Below, one piece after another: positions 24,266 through 36,417 of a DNA stretch of 64,000 bases (positions are counted from its first letter, which is position 1; each line of letters opens with the position of its first letter). Made by a program: the position numbers and the translations under genes. The notes under the pieces were generated by a model. It was not told the origin of the DNA. It did not search any database and saw nothing but the letters and a program-made list of their open reading frames with translations. Source of the stretch: Chimonanthus salicifolius (Eukaryota > Streptophyta > Magnoliopsida > Laurales > Calycanthaceae); contig CM023540.1 in NCBI GenBank assembly GCA_013350335.1, positions 46,917,222 through 46,981,221 on the forward strand, written 5' to 3'.

Positions 24266-27200
24266 TGTAACGCCCCGCCCTTTTTCACCCGTTTTCCGAA
24301 AATCAGAGTCTATTTTTTTTTTTTAAATAGAAGAGTGAGAGAGGGCGCGGACGCCACGACGTGAGTTAAGTCCGAGCTTCTAAAGCCCGACCCTTAATTG
24401 GCCAACTCCACGCGTGCACAGAACTAAGTCCACGAAAATGGTTCACGCGTAGGAAATAAGCTCGCGGATTATAATCATTGCGGAACATGATAATAGAGTC
24501 TATCCTACCGATTTTTTTTAGATAGAAGGGAAGATACAACATTAAATTACCAAATGTAATTGTCCATAAGTAACGTCCAAACCATCGCAAGAAATGTAAA
24601 TTTATACAACTCGACAAGCTAAGTTACTTTAAAATTACATCTCCAAAATGTAAACGTAAATAAACTAAGATTGCGCTTCCCAAGCTCCTAAGCTTGGCTC
24701 CTGTCATGTCCACCGCTTCCTCCGTCTCCTGCATCATCAGCTAGGGGAGAAGTAGGGCGTTAGTCAACGCGCCCAGTAGGACTCCGAGTAGGGCTAACAC
24801 ATGGATTAGTGATAACAAAGCATATAAATAAATATTATAATGAAAAACCATCAAATGAATGCTATACCATGGGTGTCTGTGTTATGAATCCCACCCATCA
24901 TCCCTACCATCATGCTGTCATATCCTCCTTGACGGCAAAACCTCGTCAAGATACAAGCCATCATGCTGTCATATCCCCCTTGACGGCAAAACCTCGTCAA
25001 GATACAAGCCATCACAAATCATCCCCGTTGACGGTAAGGCCTCGTCAAGGTGTTCCCATGCTTATTTCTCGGTCGCCCCGACAGAGCATGAATTCCGGTT
25101 GTTCCTTATGGTACCCCCTTGACGGGTGAATCACATCAAGATATCCCCATGTTTGGTTCTCGGTCGCCCCGACGGAGCATGGTCTCCAGTTATAGCCTAT
25201 CAGGCTATCCCCATGGCTGCTTCTCGGTCGCCCCGACGGAGCATGGACTCCGGTTCCATTTCATCCTTCCCTTGTCATATCCCTCACATGTCATGCATGA
25301 GATGTAGATGCCATATGCCATGTAATAAATATGATAGTACAAACCATGGCTTTAAAATTCTCATTAATAAAACATATGATTTGATTACCACAAATAGGTC
25401 AAGTAAAACATTAATATTCACATCATAATCTTAAAACCCATATTAAAACAATCATATGCTTACTAAAATAAATCCAGGAAAAACCCATACATAACACATA
25501 ATCCAAGGCTTACAAAAAGGTAGGAATCCTACCTAATACCGCGTAGCGTTCCATTACGTTTTCCGTTCGATAATCCGGTCGCCGATCACGTACCATTTGC
25601 GACTTCCCGATACCTTATTACATTTACCGAATTAGTCGATACGTTATCCATGATTAAGTTCCTAACCGATCATAACCCTAGATCCATTCAATGATCCTTA
25701 AATATATTACAAGTTTATTAAAAATCGGTCCTTAACTTAGCCCATTATCCATTGGTTAAAACACATACATAAATCCGATTTTTGGCCATTTCAAATATTC
25801 CAATGAGCGAACCTAAAACGCAGCATCTATACATTTCCTTTAATCATTCATAATGTCCTCTTAATATATCCAATTCCATGTTCAATCCACATAGGGTTCG
25901 GCCATGGATGGTTCTTCAAAGTAGCTAATAATTATCATTTTGCCACTCTCTCCTCTATGATTAATCATTCACCCACTTATGTCTATTTTAAGTCTAAATT
26001 TCATCCATAACTTAGACCCATTTATAATTCCATAACATATCCAAAATCAGCCACCTATTGTTTAATTTTGAAAAACATTTAATCCCCATATGTCCTTTCA
26101 CATTTGGCCCTAAAGGTGGCCCACAAAGGGATCATGGGTTCGGCCATACACCATGGCCGAACCCATGGTACCCTATCTCCATTTTCTTGGGTCCATTTGA
26201 CTCCCTTCAATCCTATCTCTAATGGAATTTAAATCATTCATTTAAAACCTTATTTTTCATCCCATTTTAAACATTACACAGTCCCATATATCCATTTCAA
26301 TTTAATCATTCTTCTCCATCATTTTCTATTCATAAAAGTCCTAAAATATCACCATAGGGTTCGGCCATACACCATGGCCGAACCCATGGTTGATGGTTCC
26401 CTTTATTGGAGCCACATGAGGCCATTATTTCCTCAATGTTAGTCCATGGTTTTCTTTGCTAAAATTCCATTTAAAAATCACTAATTTTCATTCATTTGGT
26501 CCCTTTAATACTTTATATCATACAATTTCAAATCCATTGAAATTATCACTTCCTCCATCATCTTCCATCTTTTCATTTTTATAAAAACAATTAACCATCA
26601 CCATAGTTCCATTCTTAAAAAAAAATCTAAAATATAATCCATGGATTCCATCATAAAACTTTTTCCAAAAATTTGATTACATTTAACCCTTGAAACCCTA
26701 ACCATTCTCCATCATTTTTCAAACCTTAAAAACCATTAATCCATGAGCATTTAAGAACCCTAACCCTCATAAATCACTAACCATGGGGTTCGGCCACCTT
26801 GTATGGCCGAACCCTATAGTTCATGATTTCTTTAAAATATCATATTTCCATTATTTTGAGGCCTACTTGAAGTCATCTACATACCTCATAATTTTTCTTA
26901 TTTAACCCCTTTAAAACTTACCAACTTTTTAATCATTTTAAAATCTTGAAATCCTCATAAAACCATTAATCATTCTCCATAATTTTAAACCTTCAAACCC
27001 TAATTAAAATCATCCAACATTTACCATGGGGTTCGGCCATGCTACATGGCCGAACCCTATGGCCCATTAATCCATTAAAATCTAATTTTCCTATGCTTAA
27101 TAAAAACTTAAAATTTCATTCTTCCATTTCATCCATTTCTTAATCCATTCCTCCATTTTTATCCATTTCTTATCCTACCTTTTGATGGATCTTAGATCCA

Positions 27201-28507
27201 TGGCCCACAACGTTTTTGGCCACATTTAGTCTAAGAAATGGATTCCATATCCTAAATAAATAAACTCTTGTTTTAAGAAAATCTTACCACCCGACGACTC
27301 CTCCGGCCCTTTTTTGCTTTTGGGCTTTCCTTAGCCTTCTCTTCTCTTCTTCTCCTTGATGGACGATCAAGATGAGCTTGATCAATGGTGGGGCCCTCAA
27401 GGTTTGGATCGACTAAGATAGGGTTAGGTTGAGAGGGAAAGAGTATGGAGATGAGGGAGAAATCTTCAAGGGTCTTGGTGGCCCAAAGCTTACCTTCCCC
27501 TTCTCTTTTCTTCTTCTTTCTTTCTAAGTTTTTCTTCTAAGTTCTTTCTTCTCTCTTGCAAGGTAGGGGACGGTTTTTGTGTGTGAGGAGAGCTAGAGTG
27601 AAATGGGTTAGTTTGGAAGGAGATGGAGATGGTTGGAGTAGCCTTCACTCAAACATTAACTTCCTCACCAACCAAGCATGGGCTAGCTTGACTTTGGTGG
27701 TGGTGGTTGAGACCCAACCACCAAGCATGGCTCCCTTGTCCTCTTTGACTTGACTATGTTGACCCTAATTAATCAACCTAATTAGTTAAGTTAAGTCCTC
27801 ACTTAGGTTAATTAATTTCCATCCAATTTAATTCCATTAGATTATCTATCTAATAAATCCACCCAAGTCAACCATAGTGGACGGCCCCCACCTATACCTA
27901 CCCCACCCGCCACCTCACTTGATGAGGTGGAGGTGGGCCCTACTTGGCCATGTTATTTTAATTCCATTGATTTTAACTTAGATAATTTTACAATAATTTT
28001 AATCAATTTAGTTTACCTTAATCCACCTTAGTCTTCTTAAATTTATCCATGGTTGACCAAGTCAACCATGATGGTTGGCCCCACTTTTCCTTGGTCCACA
28101 CGCCACCTCAATGGGTGAGGTGGAGGTCGGCCCTATTTGGCCATATTACTTAATCTTGATACATCTTAACTTAGGTAGTTTTATAATTATCTAATCTATT
28201 TAATTTATCTTAATTGGATCACCATTGGGTCCATGGCCCAATTATATTTTGTCTTTCCCATTTATTTTAGGGCTTACCTACTTTGGCCCATTGGGTCCCA
28301 TATGGGTATTGGGCCCAATTTGACCATCCTTGACCCGATTAGTCCTCATTGACCCATTAAATGGATTTCATCCAATCCATGGCCCATTGGACCATTCTTG
28401 GACCCTTGTCCCAACTTTTGATCCATTTGGTATTCCATCATGTCAAAATTCAAATTAAAATCAATAAATGCCAAATATATATTGATTCGAAAATCCGGGC
28501 TATTACA
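24266..28507 (-). mobile_element. Long LTR, family 3 (copy D), 4.2 kb
   Basis: TG...CA unit (TGTAACGCCCCGCCC ... CCGGGCTATTACA) with a perfect 5-bp duplication AAGGA at 24261-24265 and 28508-28512, so its limits are certain. It is the inverted relative of 18747-22366. It contains the same palindromes (26136-27057), three copies of a unit with CTCGGTCGCCCCGAC (25060-25250), and a unit of about 50 bp repeated near 24912-25060. The pyrimidine-rich leader near 27490-27560 fits transcription on the minus strand. There is no protein domain; consistent with a solo LTR of a large Ty3/gypsy element, or an LTR-like non-autonomous unit. Confidence 0.85.
25894..27057. repeat. Array of four palindromes plus a half-site
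   Basis: Palindromes at 26136-26164, 26357-26385, 26786-26814 and 27029-27057, with a half-site (GGGTTCGGCCATGG) at 25894-25907. The arms are the same as in the copy at 20062-21173; two loops read ACACC, the complement of the GGTGT loops there. Confidence 0.9.
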
Positions 28508-28944
28508 AAGGAAGGATTACAGATTTAATTATTTTGTCAAAAATCAGCCCAGTCTCTCATATTTAACCATGCATTGGAGAGTCGTAAGACAGATGGATTT
28601 AATCATTATATAAATGTTTTCCACTCCTTTTCACCTATTTTATAATTTATTTTGAGAAAAATAAATAAATTAAAGACACTCTCTTTGCAAATTTTCCCTA
28701 CTGGGGAACAGTGAGCCCCTAAATTTAGAGAATATATTGGTAAATGTTTAATGGGTCGGGTCGGTCCGGGTCAGGTCGGGTTAAGGGTTGGGTCGGGTCG
28801 GGTTAAGGGTTTTACAATCTCGGGTTGGGTCGGGTTCACTATCTTGGGTTTTTTTTTCAGGTCGGGTTGAATATGGAGTGAGTCAGGTTAGGGTTGGGTT
28901 TAAAACCCGGCCTGCCCGACCTGAGTTACAGCCCTAATGGTCTG

Positions 28945-29265
28945 TAACTCAGATGTTGGGGCCTGCTCTAGCGATAGGATCAGATGTTGGAGATGAAAAT
29001 TAAGATGTAGTGGGAGATCCCCAAAGTTCATGTTTTGCATAAATGTTGGGTCTAAGAGTTCTTGGCCTCGGAGAAAGAGGAGCACTAGGACAGATGTCAA
29101 ATGGTCCTTGATTCATTATTGTTTGCAAATGTTGGGATTTTTGAGAAGGAGAGGAATGCCTCATAGGCCTACGAGGAGGTTGCATGATTAAGAAATCAAA
29201 ATACCAGAATTGCAACTAACACAATTACCAGAAAATTGGTAAAGGTGTCGAAGATCTCTTGTTCT
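28945..29265 (-). pseudogene. Endogenous caulimovirid second ORF, N-terminal part
   Basis: This is the continuation of the viral segment split by the hAT element. The minus strand is open for about 70 codons (29000-29215) and is proline- and serine-rich. It lies directly after the RNase H segment, so it should be the start of the frame that continues at 23672. No recognised domain. Confidence 0.5.
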
Positions 29266-29617
29266 ACCTCTAGGGCTTCTTCAATGTTATACTTGATTTA
29301 TGCAAAAATTCTCTTGATAAAAAGTCAGCTAGAGAATTATTGGTTCCATTAACAAATTCAATTTCAAAATAAAAAATGCTAAGTATAGCTTGCCATCTGG
29401 CAAATTTGCAGTCTATTTTTAATAAGAATTTTTTATTCAAAAGATGCATAATAATGAATTTAAAAAATTCTAAAGAAATTAATTTTAAAGATGTGGAACA
29501 ATCCATCGAAAGATGGGCTATTCCAAAGGTCCCTTCTGAACAGATTTATTTCGAAACATCTGAAAACAAATCTGACTATATTATTCAAACAGTAGAAAGA
29601 ACATTCTTGTCACTGTC
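29266..29617 (-). pseudogene. Endogenous caulimovirid RNase H end of the polyprotein
   Basis: The minus-strand frame at 29270-29506 ends with the signature of the C-terminal end of caulimovirid reverse transcriptase-RNase H: ARWQAILSIFYFEIEFV followed by NSLADFLSREF. Only the last part of the domain is present. Upstream, where the reverse transcriptase should be, the sequence passes near 29610 directly into a second copy of the non-coding region. The movement, coat, protease and reverse transcriptase parts are therefore absent and nothing here could replicate. Confidence 0.75.
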
Positions 29618-30288
29618 GACTTTTGGTGCAGCAGAGCATTCGTTGGAGCAGTAGAGTACAGGTGGCAAACGATTATAGTGGCAGCTTTCAGCCAAGGGCT
29701 CAGATGTTGCTGACACTTGTATAGTGTAGATAAGTGGGGTACAAAGGTAAAAGTTACTTTTGACTTCGTTGAAAGCGGATGTTGAAGTTAGTCGGAAGGA
29801 AACTTTAGCGAAGCTTCAAGATGGTAACTTTGTAGATAAACCAGCTCGGGTAGGAAGAGTTGTCATTTGTAAAATACGATATAAATACGGCAGGGCGTAT
29901 TTAATACAATATTTATTTCTTCTTTTTGTTGTTCTTCACAGTGATGAACAGATTCTTTTTGGCGGGTGTGACGTTATCTTCGAGGTCATCAATCTGGACT
30001 TGTTCTTCTGTTTCAAGCAGTTGTTGTAGTGCAGCGAACTAATTCTCAGTCAGAAGAGTTTGAGCCTTGGTTGAGAATGATTCGCCAGACATTTCAGGGG
30101 TCCTACAAAACTGAGTAAGGACTTCTTTTTTCCAATCATCTTTTAGTTTAAGGAGATCAACAACAATGAACAATGATTCTTTTGAGATGTTATGAGAAGG
30201 GGAAGAAGAAAAGGGAGATGCTACAGCTTTCTTAGAGAAAGGGAAAACAGATGTTGAAGGTGTTTCATTTTTGGAAGATGCATTAAAT
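29618..30288 (-). pseudogene. Endogenous caulimovirid, second copy of ORF2 tail and intergenic region
   Basis: Same orientation and order as 22900-22367 plus 18746-18560. 29930-30288 corresponds to the end of the second ORF with its lysine-rich tail, and 29618-29930 to the non-coding region with TATAAATAC-like sequence. A stop lies within the ORF tail. The copy is cut at 30288 by satellite sequence. Confidence 0.7.
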
Positions 30289-32270
30289 AATAATTTTTAG
30301 TAACTATAACTTACAGTAAATAAAAAAATCCATATATTATTTTTTAGGTTTTCCCATTTTCTAACATTTATAACTAATAATCCACAATTTATGATGAAAT
30401 ATCTAAAAAAATAGTAAATAACAGAAAATATGTTGCTGGAAAGTATGAAAATTTAGTACACAATAACTTACAACAAATAAAAAAATCATGTATTATTTAT
30501 TGGTTTTAGCATTTTCTAACATTTATAACTTATAATCCATAATTTATGATAAAATAATTAAAACAAATAGTAAATTACAGAAAAATAATTTCTGAAAGTT
30601 ATTAAATGTAAGTACCTTGTAACTTATAGCAAATAAAACAATTCATGTATTATTTTATAGGTTTTATCATTTTCTAACATTTATAACTTATAATCCACAA
30701 TTTATGATCAAATAATAAAAAAATTGTAAGTAAGAGGAAAAAAAAATTCTGGAAAGTATTAAATGTTAATGAACTGTAACTTATAGTGAATAAAAAAATC
30801 CATGTACCATTTTATAGGTTTTACCATTTTCTAACATTTATAGCTCATAATTCAATATTTATGATGAAATAATTTTTTTTTTTTGTAAATAACAGAAAAT
30901 ATGTTGCTGGAAAGTATGAAAAGTTAGTACATAGTAACTTACAACAAATTAAAAATATCATGTATTATTTTATTGGTTTTAGCATTTTCTAACATTTATA
31001 ACTTAGAATCCACAATTTATGATAAAATAATTAAAACAAATAGTAAATTGCAGAAAAATAATTTATGGAAAGTATTAAATGTTAGTACCTTGTAACTTAC
31101 TACAAATAAAAAAATTCATGTATTACTTTATAGCTTTTACTATTTTCTAACATTTATACCTCATAATCCACAATTTATGATAAAATAATTAAAACAAATA
31201 GTAAATAAGAGAAAAATGTTTCTGAAAAGTATGAAGGGATATGACAAGTAACATAGATGAAGAATTTTTTTTTTATTATTTTATAGGTTTTAGCATTTTC
31301 TAACATTTATAACTCATAATCCACAATTTATGATGAAATAATTATAAAAATATTAAATGACAGAAAAAATGTTGATGGAAAGTATGAAAAGTTAGTACAT
31401 AGTAAATTACAGTAAATAAAAAAAAAGTCATGTATCATTTTATAGGTTTTAGCATTTTCTAACATTTATAATTTATAATCCACAATTTTAAATAAAAATA
31501 GTAAATAACAGAAAAATAATTTCTGGAAAGGATCAAATGTTAGTAACTGTAACTCATAGTAAATTAAAAAATTCATGTATTATTTTATAGGTTTTACCAT
31601 TTTCTAACATTTATAACTAATAATCCACAATTTATGATGAAATAATTAAAACAAATAGTACATTACAGAAAAATAATTTATCGGAAGTATTAAATGTCAG
31701 TACCTTATAACTTACAGAAAATAAAAAAATTCATCTATTATTTTATAGGTTTTACTATTTTCTAACTTTTATAACTAATAATCCACAATTTATGATGAAA
31801 TAATTAAAAAAATAGTAAATAACAGAAAAAATGTTTCTGGAAAGTATAAAAAGATAGTACACAATAATATATGAAATAAAAAAAATTGTATTATTTTATA
31901 GGTTTTAGCATTTTCTAACATTTATAACTCATAATCTACAATTTATGATGAAATAATAATAAAAAGTATTAAATAACAGAAAAAATGTTGATTGAAAGTA
32001 TGAAAAGTTAGTACACAGTAACTTACAGCAAATAAAAAAAATTCATCTTTTATTTTATAGGTTTTATCATGTTCTAACATTTATAACTCATTATCCACAA
32101 TTTATGATGCAATAATTAATAAAAAGGAAATAACAGAAAATATGTTGCTAGAAAGCATGAAAAATTAGTACACAGTAACATAGAGCAAATTAAAAAAAAA
32201 AATCATGTACTATTTATATGTTTTAGCATTTTCTAACTTTTTTTTTTCATTTATGCTATTTTATGTTGAA
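30289..32270. repeat. AT-rich satellite array, right half (about 12 units)
   Basis: Same unit as 15930-18445; for example the CATG anchors at 30487 and 30644 are 157 bp apart. The array decays after about 32230 into AT-rich sequence with partial unit motifs to about 32470. Unit phase at its left edge resumes close to where the left half stops. Confidence 0.92.
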
Positions 32271-32814
32271 ATAATTAAGAAAAAGAAATAAATAATTGAA
32301 AAAATAGTAAATAAGTAGAAAATAACTACAGATACATTCTTATGAAAAAACTTATAAAACTTTTATAATACTTTTATTTACTACATATGTTATTTAAGTT
32401 CAAACATTTTTTAACAAATTATAACACTTTTATGTTATTTTCGGATAAAATATTAAAATAAAATCTAGATATATGGAAATAGACTACCATACTGAAAAGA
32501 GTAGTAGATGTAGCAATGAAGTAAAGTTTGAACGGTCTGGATCGTTCAGTTTCAGTCAAGTCCTGATTCTTTAAAACTTAATTAGATCATGTAATGAATA
32601 ATGAACAAACTTTTGGAAGAAAAATTGTAAAATCTATTTTTTTGAAGAAAATCCGTGTGTGAAAATGGAATTGTAAGTGATTGTGTTTTATAGAATTTTT
32701 TTGGCCCAGGTAGATTTTGTTGATTTCAAAACAATAATAAAAAATTAATGCATGGCTAACCATCCAAATACTACAGTGCGCCGTACACAGGGATGGGACT
32801 GCAAGAATTTGTGT
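32271..32814. other. AT-rich, no recognisable gene
   Basis: Satellite decay followed by unique sequence. I see no coding region I can support. Confidence 0.3.
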
Positions 32815-33110
32815 GACAGGTGAGATCTCGCCTGATATATCGTACATGAGATATCGTCTGATATATCGGCAAAATCTCACTCAGACAAGGTGGGGCCCAC
32901 ATCCAAATTTTTTTTTTTTAAAAAAAATTCTACCATTTTTTGACAGATTCAGCCAAGATTTCGACTAATATATTAGTCACCTCAGCCGATATTTGTTTTT
33001 TTTTTTTAAAAAAAATTACACCAACCGGCATTAGGAAAAATCGCCCGATATCAACCCGATATATCTCGGTCGATACGTATAGTATCGGTCGAGATTTCAA
33101 ACCATGGTTT
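32815..33110. mobile_element. Probable MITE with ATATCG-rich ends
   Basis: The left part has GAGATCTCGCCTGATATATCG motifs; the right part inverts to GAAATCTCGACCGATA followed by ATATATCGGG. Two similar T/A homopolymer pairs lie inside. Inverted ends of about 16-20 bp are plausible, but I could not fix the boundaries or a target duplication. Confidence 0.45.
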
Positions 33111-34272
33111 AAACATATGTATGAGTGAAAATTTCGCAATGGAAAACCTTTTTCTTTTTCTTTTTCTTTTTTAATTGGTCTAAAAATGTTTTTTAATCAA
33201 TATCAAATAGTTAGTAACTACACTTCTTGTGTTAACTTATGGCTAATTTCACAAATCAAAATATTAAAAAGGTTTGTTTTTATAGTGTTAGGAGTATAGG
33301 ATAGTGGGCTACTAGCATCTCCCCACACAAGCTTTATAATAAAATTATATTTAAATTTTAAAAGAATTTTCTAAGAAATTGTTTATATGATGAAATAAAT
33401 GTTAAAAGTATTAAGGTGCCTTTTTCACATTTTCTTATTTTAGGAGCTTTTTAAATATTGAGATCAACCACAATAGTTTCTAATAAAATATGTAAAAATG
33501 CTAAAGATAATTTTTTTTAATAAAAGTTGTGCCTCATCTAATCATATTAGCCTCGTAATTTTATCATTGATGAAGTCTCATGTCCATCACAATTAATCAA
33601 ATAGAGTCTATTATGATAAATACGTAATCTCTCTATTGAAAATGAATACTTTCATTTCTCTAAAATTACGTAATTTATCTTTTAATCACAAAAAAAAAAA
33701 AATATCATCTTAATCACAAAAGAACTTAGATTACTTTGTAGCAGAGAATGTTATCAATAAAGTCAAAGTTTTCTTGCTTAAGACACACCTACTAAAGTAA
33801 CTAATATTTTTCAAATTTTAGGAGAAAAAATTCTTCAAGTGATCTTTTTAAAATAATCTGCACTTCCCTCGCATTTTTCCTACTACAATGTTCCAAGGCC
33901 AAGATTTATTTATTGATATTGATTTGTCATAGAGTGGGCCGACACTGGACTCTTATGCCTAGGCACACAAAACACCAGCCGTTTTGTAAGGTAGCTTATG
34001 AATGAGTAGCAAAATTTATATTTTTCACATCGAAAATGTAGTAGACCAAAAAGACTTACTATATTTAAAATTTTCAAATTAATTTTAAATTATATACTAA
34101 AAAATAATTACTATTTATTATTTTGCTTTAGATTGATATGTTTAACCCATGTTTAGAACATGGGCAAACTCGGCTACTATGATGATTATGGGGAGTAACT
34201 AGGGTTATGTAGACTCATTGTTAGACTTATTGTTGAATGGGTATATGTATCATTATTTATTGTAAGTATTCA

Positions 34273-34321
<49 letters not shown>

Positions 34322-34960
34322 ATATATATATATTCATTTTATTTTAACTTACGTGTGGGAAACTACGGAAAATCCAGCATAAAACCCCCACGGGTGATAC
34401 CCACTGCCCTTAGGATACACCAGATTTTCTATTTTTTTGGATTTTATGGACATTTTTCCATTTTTTTAGAATTTCAACTTATTAACTTTCGTGTGCTATT
34501 ACTCTATGAAAGTGCCCATTTTTTATGGATATAAAATTCATAAAATGAATCTCATATTTTCTCTATTTTTGTAAATTTTCTAAATTTTTCTGAACATTTT
34601 TTAAAATTTATAGGAAAGAGAGAGCGTATCCCCAATTTTTTTTTTTTTTTTTCCTTTTGATTTAAGAGTTAGTTTATAAAAATAAAAATTACAATACATG
34701 ATAGTTATACTCACCAAAAATGTTGGTGTATCCTCTTCATAATGATTTTATTTTGTGCACAAAATTTAACGGACAAGACTCAACAGAATACAGTCCTTAG
34801 CTAAATATCAGCAACTAATACATCATTCCTGAATCAGATTTTCTAAATTAACCATCACATCCAAGCCCATGTTCAATAGTGAGTCAACCATCACAGGGAT
34901 GTCAACCTATATACATTATGCTTCTTCCCAAAATGAAGGGCACCTGCTGGAGCACATGCC
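33111..34960. other. AT-rich intergenic DNA with (TA)n and a dispersed repeat
   Basis: No gene visible. A (TA)n microsatellite lies at about 34268-34333. The stretch 34440-34615 (ATTTTATGGACATTTTTC, then TATTACTCTATGAAAGTG) matches 61295-61480, so it is a dispersed repeat. A T run lies at about 34636-34653. Confidence 0.5.
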
Positions 34961-35128
34961 TCAATTGAAATTTGCATAGATGCCAAGGTTTGATAGCCTA
35001 AATCTTCGAAGCTGCTGCAAAATTTGAAATAGAAGCTTAATGTCCTCCTCCTGGTTTGTGCAGTTTGAGATTAATGACCACAACCAAACATTTGGAGGCA
35101 TAGTTTCAGCTTCAACAGATTTAAACAT
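34961..35128 (-). pseudogene. Conserved-looking exon fragment (55 codons)
   Basis: The minus strand is open from ATG 35128 to TGA 34961 and begins MFKSVEAETMPPNVWLWSL. Leucine-rich helical sequence follows (IKLLFQILQQLRRFRLSNL). The composition is clearly protein-like, with a regular helix pattern, unlike the surrounding AT-rich DNA. I do not recognise the family with certainty. It lies 3' of the CDC20 pseudogene on the same strand and may be a stray exon or pseudogene piece. Confidence 0.4.
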
Positions 35129-35638
35129 TTTAAAGTAAAAGCTCCTTCACAGTAGCTGTAGGACCTTCAATTCCTTTACTGGCTTCTCAAGTTAATAGGC
35201 CTTTGACATCATATAGCACAAATGTTGATTCTTTGGGTGTAAAATACTGACAAGAGTGCCATGAGAAATCCCAAAGGAATAATAGACCTATTATAATCCA
35301 TAGACAATCAAAATGAAATGAACTAAAGAAAACTGAATTTAATTCATAGAAACTAATCATCACCATCTTAATAAAAAGTGAGAGAGAAGAACAATCACAC
35401 ACCACATATAAGAGACACTGATTTAATGAGAAAGAACCATTCAATCTGTATTCAAGTGGAAAAAAAAAAATTATTATATGAAAAAAAGATTACAATCATC
35501 TTCTCCAAAATATTCTTAGCCAGCATTCTGGCTGGAAGTAAAAAACAAAATACTTTACAAACATAGCATATCTTCTCAAACTTTACATTTGATTCGTTTC
35601 AAATTTTCAAAAAACCTAGATAGAAATAGATCATCTCT

Positions 35639-35782
35639 TCATCTAATGTGGATCAAATCAGTGAAAGGCCCTATACTTTTAGTCTTTGGTGCAGGCTTAG
35701 CAGTTCCTGGAGCTCCAAAGATACTCAAAAATTTCAAATTTTCATCTGCTGCTGCAGATGCTACAGTGTATCCATCTGGGCT
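35639..35782 (-). pseudogene. CDC20-like exon 5 with Ile-Arg tail
   Basis: Acceptor GTCCAG, then SPDGYTVASAAADE, FGAPGTAKPAPKT and a terminal H-I-R before TGA at 35639. The preceding intron (35783-35884) is 102 bp, a multiple of three, and happens to have no stop codon in this frame. Confidence 0.85.
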
Positions 35783-35884
35783 CTGGACACTTGAAAAAAA
35801 AAGCATACAAAACCAGCAAAAATCAGGCCAATGCCAAACTTTTCCAAAAGCTTTAAAGATTTCACTAGAAAGAAAGTCACATAC

Positions 35885-36417
35885 CTGAGCCATAAACAGA
35901 ACTCTGTCAGTATGTTCAGTGAATTCTGTAACCTTTGCCATCGATGAATATTTCCACAGAGTGAATTGATTTCGTGTAAGCCCATGAGAGCTCAGCAATT
36001 TCCTCTCATTTTGTTCCACAGCAAGGAAAAAACTTGAGAATTCGTATCTACTGAATTCAAACAAGCCCCTATATGGGTGTTCCAAAATTTTATACAACCA
36101 TCTCCAGTACCACCACAGGAAGCAAGAAGATTTCTCTAGTACGAGCTCCATGCAAGAGCCTTCACAGCAGCAGTGTGATTTTCGAGTTTATGAAGACACT
36201 GGGTGGGGGAATCGGAATATGCTATTGATATATCCCATATGTAGAGAAGATTATCACTGACCTTACTTGCCAATTGTTGCTCAGTATTGGACCATTTTAG
36301 TCCACACACCTCTCCATGGTGGCCTCTATATTGTTCGGACAATCGGTGATCCTATTCCTCACATTGTTGTTGATTATGAAAGAATCCTTTCCTCCAGTGG
36401 TTAGAACTTGATTGTTG
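35885..36417 (-). pseudogene. CDC20-like exon 4, 3' part
   Basis: Resumes at the copia TSD with NNQVLTTGGKDSFIINN. A frameshift lies before [16 protein letters not shown], a TAG lies between WSSY and NLLAS, and a base is missing in LLWNK. The donor is GCTCAG|GTATGT at 35885/35884. Confidence 0.85.

Larger units (their letters stand above)
23673..28936. mobile_element. hAT-type element inserted in the caulimovirid
   Basis: The ends are TAGGGCTGCAACTCGG and, inverted at the right, TAGGGCTGTAACTCAGG. Perfect 8-bp duplications ATGGTCTG lie at 23665-23672 and 28937-28944. The ends are dense in GACCCGACCC/GGGTCGGGT motifs (23690-23850 and 28750-28925). Without the LTR nested at 24266-28507 the element is about 1.0 kb with no transposase, so it is non-autonomous. 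The 23870-24200 part resembles a captured or ancestral gene leader (AAACCCTAACCCTAGCAGAAC), but no protein can be assigned. Confidence 0.88.

Noticed and set aside
35639..36151. A continuous 170-codon CDC20 frame through the last intron
   Set aside because: The intron has clear GT/AG borders matching the conserved junction; openness over 102 bp is chance.
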